A DNA stretch of 64,000 nt, taken from Hippopus hippopus (taxonomy: Eukaryota; Mollusca; Bivalvia; Cardiida; Cardiidae). Below are positions 23,465-35,400 of the stretch, in pieces. The notes under the pieces are model-generated. The model made no database searches and had not been told where the DNA came from. It saw only the letters and a list, made by a program, of their open reading frames with translations. Location: contig OX328110.1 of assembly GCA_946811185.2 (NCBI GenBank), forward strand, positions 10,520,516-10,584,515, read 5' to 3'. The stretch's first letter is position 1; each line of letters opens with the position of its first letter. The translations under genes and the position numbers were made by a program.

Positions 23465-26400
23465 AGGGAGAGGCGGGCAGACAGACAGACAGACAGACGG
23501 ACAGAGAAACAGACAGAGAAACAGGGCGAGAGAGAGAGAGCGCTGTCTAAAATTAACCTGTTTCACTGAATTCAATACAGCGGCTACAAGACTTATGTTG
23601 CTTAAATCATGCTGTTTGCGGAATAGTGCTTCTCTGATAGATTCGTAGAACACCTGTAAAATAATTAGTTATACAATTATAGCAAATTGTTGTTACACAC
23701 CGTTTACAACTCTCATGCACCCTTCTTCGCAGCAGAAGAGGCTGAGCCCTGGTGAATGAGTAGATTAGCACAGGGCAAGTGACAAGTAACTGAGCCGCGC
23801 TCTCGGAAATGGGGCTTAATACATCTCCGTCATGTATTATACCAAAAAAGTCATCGGGTCATTATAGAATATATAATATATATAAAATCCATAGTGTCAA
23901 ACAACTGACTGTATCATGCGGTAGACTGGTCCTTGTACATGCAGATAACTCACCAAAGGCAAAAGGTTTCGGCCTATGTCAGCCTGCGCGAACAGCGCAG
24001 GCTGACATGGGTCGATACTTTTTGCAGATGCATTAAACCCCCTTTTTACAGAGCATGGCTCATTTGTATTGACGGAGCTACAAGTTTGTATAATATAACT
24101 ACATAGCATAATTGGTCCATGAATTTGACCTGCAATATAAACTACTATTTACCCTATATTCTCGACTATAAAATGTATTCGGCTATAGGACGCAACCCCT
24201 TCTCAAGATTATGGTTTTTTTTAAGGGCGCCCTTTGGTCGAAATAATACGTATAATTCGCATTCCAGCCGAACTACAAAGCTTTGGTTGCTATAATTAAA
24301 GGCTTTATACGATCTCCCAGAAACAGACTAGGTAGATGGCTGTGCGAAAAGAGCGGTCTTCACACAACATAGCTCTCATAAGCTACTTACACAGGACTAC
24401 TTGCACAGTCTTTGCAAACACCTAGTCATATCTTTTTTTTTTTCAGTTTGGATAATAATCAACTTAAAATGCTCAAGGAAGAACCCTTTTGCTTTGGGGT
24501 CACAAAGGTCAAAGGTAAAGAGCATTTGAGAACTTAGTATAAACTTGTTTCTGTGCTCTTATTCCAGTCATTGGACCAAGAGCAATGAAAATTCGCTCAA
24601 GTATTGCTTATGTTTGTTTTTGTTTGTTTGTTTGTTTGTTTGTATTTGGGTTTAACGCCGTTTTAACAGCGTAGGTTATATCACGGCGGTTAGTGCACAT
24701 ACGCCTGTGTTTTCTGGCTTTCTCACACCAGAACTGACACAACTTTCTTTCCAAGTCACTGACTACTTTTTTCACATGCATCAGAGGTGAGAGGAGGAAA
24801 AATCGCCGAAAAGAAAGTTTGCCTCAACCGGGTATCGAACCTGCAACCACCAGGTCATGAGTCAGATACGCTAACCACTGAACCACCTGGGCGGGCGTAT
24901 TGTTTATGACTAAGGGAGAGGTCCGACTGTATTTGAGTGCAAAAGGTCAAAGGATCATGGGAGAAGTTTGTATTAAAATGCTTCTGTCCTTTCACTAAAA
25001 GCTATCTGCAATCTATCTCACAGCGAAAATTTACACTACGATTGCCTGTGTCTAGAGGAAGATTCCTATTGTTTTATAGGTCACGTAAGGTCAAATAGGT
25101 CAATTCTATCTGCTAATTCCTTGGTTTATTTGATTCGAAAATGGTGCTTATCCTACGACATTAGACACTCATCGAAGTATTCGTCAGCCTGCGGCAATTC
25201 TACTCTATTTTCCAAAAAGAAGAAGAAGAAGAAGAGGATACGGATAAAGAAGATGACGAAGAAGAACAACAACAAGAGCAAGTGCAATAAGAAGAAGAAC
25301 AAGAGCAAGTGCAATAAGAAGAAGAACAAGAGCAAGTACAAGACGAAGAACAAGAGAAAAGACAAGAAGAAGAACAACAAGAGCAAGTACAAGAAGAAAA
25401 ACAAGAGAAAGTACAAGAAGAAGAACAACGAGAACAAGTGCAAGAAGAAGAACAAGAGAAAGTACAAGAAGAAGAAGAACAAGAGCAAGTACAAGAAGAA
25501 GAACAACGAGAGAATGTACAAGAAGAAGAACAACAAGAGCAAGTGCAAGAAGAAGAACAAGAGAAAGTACAAGAAGAAGAACAACAAGAGCAAGTGCAAG
25601 AAGAAGAACAAGAGAAAGTACAAGAAGAAGAACAACAAGAGCAAGTACAAGAAGAAGAACAAGAGAAAGTACAAGAAGAAGAAGAACAAGAGCAAGTACA
25701 AGAAGAAGAACAACGAGAGAATGTACAAGAAGAAGAACAACGAGAGAATGTACAAGAAGAAGAACAAGAGAAAGTACAAGAAGAAGAACAAGAGAAAGTA
25801 CAAGAAGAAGAACAACAAGAGAAAGTACAAGAAGAAGAACAACAAGAGAAAGTACAAGAAGAAGAAGAATTCCTACCGTCTTGCTATTATCTATATTAAC
25901 CTCTGGAATGGGAATTATGGCTACATTATCAAGCTGACCGGCACACGTGTTTAAGGTTTCAGAGACGATGTGAGAATGGTCGTAAGTCACGACTAGCCAT
26001 TGCGAGAACTGTTTAATCAATGTTTTATTTCTGTTATCCACGTCAAAATCGTTGGCCTGTAAATAAACACGTATACTTTTAACCCTTAGGCTGCTAATTG
26101 CGACTTATTTGCCTTTTGCGGACAGTGTAGATCAAGATCAGACTGCACAGAACGTGCAGACTGATCTTGGATCTACACTGTCCGATAAGGGGATACTTTG
26201 TCCAAAAATAGATTTGAAATAGCAACATTCGGGTTTTATTTCGGCTGAAAGTTTCGTTTCACTTATGTAGCAGGTTAACTCTTGATCGGAAGACAAAATT
26301 TTGGACTTGTCCGTATTTACAGCACTTCTGAACGACAAAACAAATATGCTTCAAATGACAGAATTACTTTTTTTTTTTCAAAGTTAGAAAGTATTGTGGG

Positions 26401-29400
26401 AAAAGGAGAAAATACTGGTTAGCCGAATTTTCATCGCCTCTAACGCTGTTTCAAAGGCTTTCTTCCTAAGGGTCTTTTAAAACTACACGTAGGGTTTGTT
26501 GAGAAAATGATTAGGTCCTATCAATCTTTCATTTTCTTTTGGAAAGAGGCAAAAAGACTCATATACTAATTCTCTTGGGTATATTGTTGTCTTTATTGTC
26601 AACAATATTTCAGTTACATCAAGGTGGCCTTTTCTCAAGTTTATTACCATTCTTGAGTTTCTTTTTCAAATACCCAACACGTCAATCCTCAGACGACGCC
26701 AGCTGCTTTCCCACACAATGACCAAATTAAATTTGAATATTGTTCAAAAGGTGGTTTGGCTGAACAGAGTTTTACTCCGCTGAGAACAAATTTTGGCGAC
26801 AGCTCAATTACTAAAGTTTTTAATGGATATTGATCATATTGATTTGAAGGCTGGGGTTCTGTTGTTTCTTGTTCAAGAACACTCTTACTTGACAAGCGCT
26901 GCAAGCGGGATTCGATCTAAATAGAAATCCAACGCTTTAATCAGTGAGCCAGGTTCAACCCGTGCTGCAAGTTAATTTGCTCATCTCCTTTTCTGAGTTA
27001 CCTTACCAGTGCTAAATACAATGGCCTTTCAAAACTACCGGTGCTGGCTTTTTCACAGATGAACTGAATCATGGATAGAGTTTGTCACGTTGTCAAATAC
27101 GAGCATAAACCCTTGGAGGATTATCAAGCCATGTGTTATAAATAATCAGAGGAAAATCAACCGATGCAGTATAAACCCCTAGAAGAATATCAATCCCGGC
27201 ATTGTAAGCCCGCCGAGAAATATCAGTTCCTGCCTTATCAATTCTCAAAGCATTATCAATCTCTGTTTAACTGTTTTCACGACCCTATGTAAGAGGCCTT
27301 TTGAAACATTGTGGGAACAGGAGAAAAGGCTGGTAAGCAGCCTTTTCTTTTTATTTTCCTTTTCCTCTTTTGATCTGGAATAGTCTAAAATTTGCCGGAA
27401 AGGGTCAAAATATATGAGCCATGCTCTGGCAACAGTGAGCTTAGTGCATCTTCAAGATGCATTATACCAAGCAAGTCATTACAAGATTATAGATACATAA
27501 GATCCATTTTGTTTAACAAACGACTGGATCTGGGAGAAGAATGGTCAATTATTGCCATGCAGAATATTGACAATGGCAAAAAGTTTCGATCCAAGTCAGC
27601 CAGCGCGGACTGCACAGGCTGACACGGGTCGATACTTTTTGCAGATGCATTAAACCCCATTTCACAGAGCATGGTTCGTATGTAAAATAGAGCACAGAAT
27701 AGGCACAAACTAGAATTTTGAATTTCAAATTCTGACCAATTTTTATGAACCAAACAATCAAACTCTAAGCTCACCGCTTTAAACAATCGTCTAAGACATC
27801 CGAACTCGCACATAACAACATAATGTATTTCTGTTGTTAGACTTAACGTTTTGTTGTAGGTCTCACTGAGGACACTGCTCAAGTCGGACAGTCTGTCCAG
27901 GTTGTAGAGTACAAATAGAACACCTTTCTGTGACAGTATGTCTACCAGCGCGCTCACCTTGCCCTCTGTAAAAATGGGAAACATTTGATTTTGTTAACTA
28001 TTTCACTGCCGACAAAATGAGTTCAACATTTTCCAAAGTCTAAATAGGGGATCGAGCCAGGAACCGGGATTAAAAGTCAAACACTTCAGCTCTCAACAAC
28101 GAAGGAAATTTTTGTCAACAATTAAAGTCTAAACGATGAAACCAGTACATGAATATTTAAAATGGTGTTTGGAGTGCATTCATTTCTATGCTATTATTTG
28201 CCAAGAATGAGTTCGACAAGTAAGATTTTATAATGGACTTGTTACTACCAGATGAATGCATCGAAAAGCATAACAACATAAAAGAAATTTCTCTGTACAT
28301 GGCGACGACCAGTCACCAGTCTATAAATTCCTTGACTTTTCTTTACCAATACATATCGCAACATCCTGTCAAAACCACTGGCTGCTTTCCCCCCATAAGC
28401 GTCGTCAGATAAATATTCAGAGGTGAGAAAGGTATGAATCCTGTCGTAAAGCCTATCATCCGTTCTCGGAATGATTTTTAGTGGAGGTTATACCGAGCCA
28501 GTAGCCTACGGTTCCAAACTCTGTACGTTACGGACTATTTGTCTCGGTAGGACCAAATTTACAGCCTAAATGGATTGGTTTGCGAACAATGTGTTAAACA
28601 AAATCAAGAAGTGTTTGTCTTTCTGACATTAAAAGCTGCATTGAACACTGTTTAAGGAACATCACAGCAGCAGGTGCACCTATCCAATACTCTTTCCGGT
28701 CAATGACTCAGAAATGTCAGGAATATGATGGTATATTTTTGTCCGTGAATATATTGAATAAACAGGTTTTTTTTTTATAATTTCCAGGCAGCTAAAGGCG
28801 ACTTCAGGCGCTTTTAGGGACATTTTTGGCCAAGATCAGACTACATATATCGTGTAATCTGATCATCACCTTTACAGTCCGATACGATCAGTTCTATCCG
28901 CCGCAAAGAGCTTTGAAATCGTAATATCATTCAGATCTTCGTTTATGATATTTATGTCGTCGAATATGATTTATCTCCCCTTCAGACGACGATTTTTTTT
29001 TTTTTTATTCTATACTTCCAAATTAAAAGCATCTACCGACGACAAATCATATTTAGCTCAAACAGAGGGATTTGTTACTGAAAGGGCATAAAACAGTGGT
29101 GAACAAGGAGAAAATGCTGGTTATAACCAGCATTTTCTCCTTGTCTCACAACGTTTTCAAGTTCCACTTTGCTTATAGTCGTTACAATTTTGAATTGTTG
29201 GGTAAAGGATAGAATTACTATTGTGATAAAAGACAATCAAACGGACCAAATCTGCGATTTACAAAAAAAAACTTACCTGTACTATTTTCATGAAATATGA
29301 TCACTTGTTTCCATGACAACTGTTTGATAATCAGTGAGGCAAGGATATTTGGGGCATCCAGGGGTACCTGCAAAATTCGGAGGAAAAAAATTCAAATTTG

Positions 29401-32400
29401 GTCAATCTAAATCGCGGAATACCGTATATCTCTAGAATTAGACGTTAGATGGCTTATCTTCACTTAAAAACTTTTAATATTTAGATTTTGACATAAATTT
29501 GCCTCTGACATAGAGATAGACAAAATTGGCTTTGAGATTAATTAGGGCGAGAAAGGAAATCAAATTTGGCCAATGCGGAATCTACATCTGGAAAATCAGA
29601 GGTACTATAGGTTGAATTTTTGATAGACAGGACCCGACATAAGTTGGTGTCTTAGATAGGGTCTACATAGAATCTGATAGAAATTAACTTTCGAGGTAAA
29701 TCAGTGAGAGAAAAGAAATCAAGTTTAGTGTTGAATCTGAATCAGGTAAAAATCATTCAGATTTCTAAAATTAGACAAGTGTTAGTTTGTCTTTGTCGTC
29801 TATAAATACGTCACCTTGTCGATTCTTGTTCCATTCGAGGTTCTCGTTACGTCGAACAGGTGTTCTATACAATACGGCTGGTTCAAACCTATAACCGACG
29901 GCTCCGTTACCTGGCAGGTCTCATAGTGTTCCGTCGTGGCGGTATCATAATGTCTTATATTCTGTCATAAAAAAAATAACATAAAGATCATTGGAAAAGT
30001 TTTCCTTGTTGTAAATAGGATTTACTCCGCTTTTGAACAGTATTACAGTAATATCTAAGCGACAAGCAGTCGGTCTCTTAAGTGCTATGCCTATGAATTT
30101 GGTCTCTGTTTTTGACCGATAATTCGGATAATTCGGATATATTGCTTAAATCGAAAGTCGTGCTAGCCGCCGGGAAATAATATTAATGTTCATATATTTT
30201 ATGCCATTAATAATTCAAACAAACAGACAAGCAGACAAAGACATGATGTGTTCAAATTATATCATGTGTTATTACTTACAGACACGAAAACCACATCACC
30301 ACTATAATCAGCAGCATTATCGTCAACAGACAACATAAAAGAAATACAATGTATCATTAACAACAAAATTATAATAAAAAAACAACAGCATCATTATAAT
30401 CATCAATGACATAATCAACAGTCTCACCAACTACAACGATATCATCATCGTTATCATCACTATCATCATCATTGTCCTCATCATCATTTTCATCATGATC
30501 ATGTTCATCAGCATCATCAGCTGTATCAAATTATCATCATCATCATCTTCTTCTTCTTCTTCTTTTGCTGAGGTTCTGCGCGATTCAGTGGTAAAGTGTG
30601 GGACTCGTAACCTGGAGGCCCCGGGTTCGAGCCGCACTGGATCCACTAGGTCTTTCGTGGGAGTGTCTTTGGGCAAGACACGTCAGAGCCCTAGCCTACT
30701 ACTGGTAAAACCCAGGAAATGCATGAATATGTGAGCTGTCGCCGTGATATGACTTAAATACTGTTGAAAGCGGCGTAAAACACCATTCAATCAATCAATC
30801 ATCTTTTTTTGCGGCACCAAGATCAACAACCAGAAAAAAAAACAACAACGACAACAACGACAAAACAGCAACAAAAATAATAACGAGTATGACATTAAAA
30901 TGAATAATAAACGTGAGACTTGTATTCTGAGAATTTAAGTACATAAAGTTACTATAATTAGAAATCCTGATCAAACTTGTCTGATACCAAAAAAAGCATT
31001 TTCCGACCCCATTAATGCACACTGGTAGTTAATTGATCTATTTGAACGATGTTTTACCTTATTAAAATTCCCTTGTGGAGAAAATGTTTTCGCTCTAAGT
31101 GAAAATGATGCCTTTATCTGAATAATTTCTGAGAAACCCTTTCTTACGTGTTAGCCCGGCCCTTATACGGATGTTAAACGCGACTCAATGCACTTTTGAG
31201 GACAGTGCAGATCTAAGATCAGACTGCACGGAACGTGCAGTCTGATCTTGGATCTACACTGTCCGATACGGTGATTTTTTCCGGCGAAAAGGACTTTGAA
31301 AGAGTATAACTTGGAGTTCTCTTACAGATTAGCTTCATATGGGCAAGGTAGACCAAGACAGTACATGGTAGATTAAAATACCTAGGGAATAAACTGTGCG
31401 AACATTCAAATTAATTTGATAGTAATCTTTTTAATCTACAGACCAAATTACTGACTTAACCCGTTACTGTATCAGCTTCTGAAAACATTGAGGAAAAAGG
31501 AGCAATCTCTCCTTTCACTATAATGGTTTTTTTAGGTTGAAAAGTGCCATTTTTTTCTCTGAACGTCTTTCATTATGTGTGTTTTGCAACTGATTCTTAT
31601 AGGTCTAATTCCGTCAATAATGTAATTGGTGAAACTCAAAACCAAACAAGTTCATAACGACAGGATGTGTTGTAACCACTTGACTCAAGTTATATGTGGA
31701 TTGTACGTAGTTTAAGATCAGACTTTCAGAGGACCTACAGTCTAATCTTGGATCCACACTGCCTTTCACGAATGAGACAATCTGATAAAAATGGCATTTA
31801 ACCCTTAGGCTAATAAGCTCAGCTTACAAGCTTGAAACAAGCATTATTCGGGCTTATGTGATCGGCTTGAAAGTTTCGTTTAACTTATTTAGTAGGTTAA
31901 GTGTTTAAAAAAAACGGTATTTTTTTATTCTAGAACGACTGAAGATGTCTTTTTCATCTACAATTAGCGGTCGAGACACGCACACAACACATTCTTATCT
32001 TATTAGATCGCCAAAGCTTGTCAGAAGTTTTTTACGCCATTTCACCTCAATAGGCAAAACCAGGGAGGAGGTTTTAGACGGAATAGATCAAGATGAGACT
32101 GCAAAGACCGCACAGTCTAACCTTGGATCTATACCGTCGCTTGTAAAGTCAAGTCTATATGATAAAGACCTTTCTCAGTTTCAACAGGTTGTATTTTTCA
32201 ACCGTGGAAAAAGCTTCAGTTTACATATTTGTTGCTTCAAGAGTTAACCAACAAAGTGTCAGTTAAATTAACCCTTTACGTACCAATCAGTCTTGAGTTT
32301 TAACGACCCTTAAGAAGTATTTTGAAAAAAAAAAATAAATAAATAAACATGTGGAAAAAGGAGAAAATAGTCTTAATCAGCATTTTCTCCTTTCCAACAA

Positions 32401-35400
32401 TTGTTTGTGACACAAATTTCAATTGTTGAGTCACATTGATTTTGTCGTCTGTAGATGCTTTCAGATTGGACAGGCCTAAAATTTTGTCGTTTGGTAAAGT
32501 GTTCAATTGAATTTTTCAGCTAATAGCAGAACCGAAAATTTTGGGATTTCAATATTATGTTCCAGCCGAAAATCTTTGCGTCTCGGACCAAGATCAGTTT
32601 ATGCAGACTAATCTTGGCTTTTCACAGTCCGATATTCCTTGAGATACATTGTACATAAAAAAAAAAGTTTTGAGTCACAGTGTCCGAGTCTTTTTTTTTT
32701 ATTCAGATATGCATAGAAAGTAACATATCATCGGCAGCTATACAAATATAGCATCATTGATATGGTCTATCAGACGTCTACGGTGGCATTGACGTGATAT
32801 TTGTTTTACATCAGTATACGCATGCGTGCAACATCAGATGCTTGTGGTCAAAATAGATTTATACCGTTTGTCACGGGATGCAGAAATCGACGGAAATTCT
32901 TGTAAATCAAATCTGTCCTTCTTGTGTACGAGCCTGATTCTTTCAAAGAATCGTTCCATAGTACCCTTCATGAAAACGAAGTAGTTGCTCAGTCGTTTTC
33001 AACAACTTATTTTCATAATTCTCTGTTTAATTTATGCTCCCTTAATATATTTATTTCATTCCCTAAGCCGCGCACGGTTTAATTACCTGTAAGCACTGGT
33101 GAAAAAAAAAAACGGATAGAACTGATAATGTTTTAAATTGATAAACTCTTTAAATCTATTCATGTCCGTTTCTAGCGTGTAATTGTTTGACGTATTTGTT
33201 TGCCTACTCGGCCTGACAACAGGAAAATACGGTCCATATTGAAATCCCTTGTCCTGTTTATCAAACAATCCCGTGTTTTATAGACCCTCCGAAAAAGGCT
33301 TTTGAAACATTTTGGGAAAAGGAGAAAATGCTGGTAACCAGCATTTTCTCCTTTTCCCGAAATGTTTTCTACCTTAACAATGGCAAATGTTATCATCTGA
33401 ACCACATTCAGTTTGTCATTTGAAAGTGTTTTCAAGTTGGAAAAGCCTAAACATTTTGCAGTGTGATAAATGGTTAGGGATCAATATGGCTGGATATTTT
33501 AGGTACATTGTATCGTATGATGGATTTTAGGCATCATTACTTCTGACATTTTTTTTTTCTGTGACAAAAGGTGCTATTAAAACTTCGATATTCATTTTCC
33601 TCAATACTGTTTTCAATACATGTGCTAATCCAGTAATTATGTTTACATGCTTTTTTTTTCTAACATTATACTTCATAGGCTTTTTTCATCGGTTGCGTCC
33701 TGGAAAACAGAAATAGACAGCTTCAGAACATATTTGTATTCAAATCATTAAGCAGAAAAACATTCATTGTGCTTTTACTCATAACCAGTCAGCTGATTAT
33801 TGTTTCGACGATGGTTATGCGGGAAAGCAGCCAGTGGCTTTGGAAGAAAACTGACCTATGTTAGAACAAAGAAAACCCAGGAAAGCATGGAGAGGAACAA
33901 CTGCAGCCGGTTATCAAAATTATTCCCTCTTCAAAACAATTTATTTCGACTGGTAACAAAACACTTTTCTGGCACAGTGTAGCAAAAACCAGACATCACC
34001 TGTCTTAAATATTTTTTCCTATTACCACATGAATTTCATTTAGTGGTGTCCGTGGTTGTGAGGTAGAGCGTCGGCCTCGTAACCATAAGGTCCTGAGTTC
34101 AATACCCGGGAGTGGGTGTCAACTTTGGGATTTTTCATTGGCCCACATGTTCGGTGCGAGTACTGGTGTAGTTCCCAGGAAGCAGAATCGAGAGAGATTA
34201 GTATAAGTTGTAAGAACTTGTTTCTCAATCGATGTAAAATAGATATGTTTAAACTAACTAATTTCATGTATATCAATGTGATTAACCCTTTACCACACGA
34301 CAAAAGTTTAGACCGTATGAAAATTACTACTAGTATTGTGCACAACGAATGAAATGTGGCTCAAAAAATGAGATATGTCTTGAGAGAGCAGAAAATAATT
34401 GCGGGAAATGGGAAAAAAAAGCTGGTTACTAGCGTGTTCTCCTTTCTCAACAATGTTCTTAAAAGTATTTCTCTTTAAGGTCTTTAAAATGTGTGATTGT
34501 GTTGTAAAGCATCGAGGATTCATGGTGCTTATCTGTATACAACAAGGGTTCTTTACAATGTGGTCTGTCGCAAGTTTGTTTGAGGAAGAAGCAAGTAAAT
34601 CCTTTCACTGACAGGGTCGACATCAGTGGCTTTTGTCGAGAGCGTAGATCAAGGTCAGACTGCACAGGGCATTAGACTTTATATTGGATCTACATCCACT
34701 CATAACTGCGTTCTATACTATTGCCAAAGCTTCACTACATTTGCATATAGCCGTGCTCTATGAAAAGAGGTTTGATGCATCTGCAAAAGGTGTCGACCCA
34801 AGTCAGCCTCTGCAGTCCGCGCAGGCTGACCTGGACCGAAACGTTTTGCTATTGTTCAATTTTCTGCACTTTAAAGAACCGTTCCACTTCATGATTTAAT
34901 AGTCGTTATACAAAATGAATTCTATGGATCCACAGCTATGTGATGCCCTGTTTAGTACATGATGCATCACGGAGATGCATTACGACCCCTTTTACCAGAG
35001 CACGGCTCGGTTATATTAGACAAAAAATGTCGAATGGGTGATGAAGAGTTGAGGCTGCTCATCCCAACTTCATGCGTTTTTTGTGGAAAGGGAAGATCAA
35101 AATTAGACTGCACAGAATATGCAGCCCAATCTTTAGTCTATACTGTCAGATACTGTGAGTTTTATTAAAGTGGAATGAACTTAGAAACCGCATTAAATTA
35201 ATTTGGTTTTTGGATATTGACTGAAAAATGTTATTTCATCTATTTCGCAAATTAAACTTTTAACAAAAATCCCGATATTTAAATATCGGGATTTTTGGTA
35301 AAAATTAATTTGCGAATAGAGAAATGCTGGTTACCACTTTTCATTTTCCCACAATGTCTTCAAGAGCATTCTTTTCGAGGTCCGTTAAAACTAGGGACTG

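Noticed and set aside
25121..25954. Long plus-strand Lys/Asn-rich frame and overlapping Glu/Gln- and Leu-rich frames
   Set aside because: A stop-free AAG/AAC minisatellite inside a minus-strand receptor intron; open in several frames on both strands at once, no domain.
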